From the NCBI GenBank assembly GCA_002387605.1, contig DGJU01000086.1:10571-16522 (forward strand): 5,952 nucleotides of DNA. Direction: 5' to 3'. The notes under the pieces were generated by a model, which saw nothing but the letters and a program-made list of their open reading frames with translations, did no database searches and had not been told where the DNA came from. Both the position numbers and the translations under genes were made by a program. Below, piece after piece: positions 5,913 through 5,952 of the stretch (position 1 is the first letter of the stretch; every line of letters begins with the position of its first letter). The DNA is from Alphaproteobacteria bacterium UBA4588 (GTDB lineage Bacteria; Pseudomonadota; Alphaproteobacteria; Puniceispirillales; Puniceispirillaceae).

Positions 5913-5952
5913 TTATCCCTGGTCTATGTCCGGCTTTCTGTCGTTAAACTCT
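5913..5952 (-). CDS. Possible C-terminal end of an upstream gene, cut by the window edge
   Basis: On the minus strand one frame stays open from the window edge to a TAA at 5915-5913, giving a hydrophilic tail EFNDRKPDIDQG. The stop lies 4 bases before the adenosyltransferase ATG, and the ribosome site of that gene overlaps the last codons, as in tightly packed operons. In many Alphaproteobacteria a small twin-transmembrane-helix protein gene precedes ATR-etfBA, but 12 residues are too few to identify it, and a frame open for 12 codons can be accidental. Confidence 0.35.
   Translation of the reverse strand, partial: EFNDRKPDIDQG

Overview
The window looks like an ordinary stretch of an alphaproteobacterial chromosome with roughly balanced base composition (judged by eye, about half G+C). 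Two gene groups meet tail to tail. The gene order tlpA-like / argH - small lipoprotein - lysA, and the order PduO-type cobalamin adenosyltransferase - etfB - etfA, are both arrangements I associate with Alphaproteobacteria. The moderate GC would suit a marine lineage such as SAR116, but the window alone does not prove that.

Layout. From 19 to 2919 the minus strand carries argH, a 50-residue lipoprotein gene (1310-1462, LptM/YifL-like) and lysA, with gaps of 38 and 31 bases. This is a probable operon giving the last enzymes of arginine and lysine synthesis plus an outer-membrane lipoprotein. A 46-base divergent gap (2920-2965) separates argH from a plus-strand gene for a periplasmic TlpA-like thioredoxin with a Tat-type signal peptide (2966-3538). 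That gene converges on etfA. From 5952 down to 3562 the minus strand carries the last codons of an unidentified gene, then the cobalamin adenosyltransferase (5339-5908), etfB (4494-5243) and etfA (3562-4494). etfB and etfA overlap by one base (TAATG). The most striking non-coding element is a rho-independent terminator for the etf operon. Its perfect 9-bp stem and T-tract (3500-3532) lie inside the last codons of the opposing thioredoxin gene.

How the genes work together. ArgH releases arginine and fumarate from argininosuccinate. LysA decarboxylates meso-diaminopimelate to lysine. EtfA/EtfB form the soluble flavoprotein that takes electrons from acyl-CoA dehydrogenases and passes them to ETF-ubiquinone oxidoreductase. 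The adenosyltransferase makes coenzyme B12, used for example by methylmalonyl-CoA mutase. The ATR-etfBA pairing therefore fits propionyl-CoA, branched-chain and fatty-acid catabolism.

The window is almost fully coding. No stretch over 300 bases lacks a gene; the largest gap is 95 bases (5244-5338). I see no rRNA, tRNA, insertion sequence, CRISPR array or phage gene, and no evidence for a new multi-gene system. The findings are therefore small-scale: overlapping signals, short hairpins, a small lipoprotein gene and an unusual export signal.
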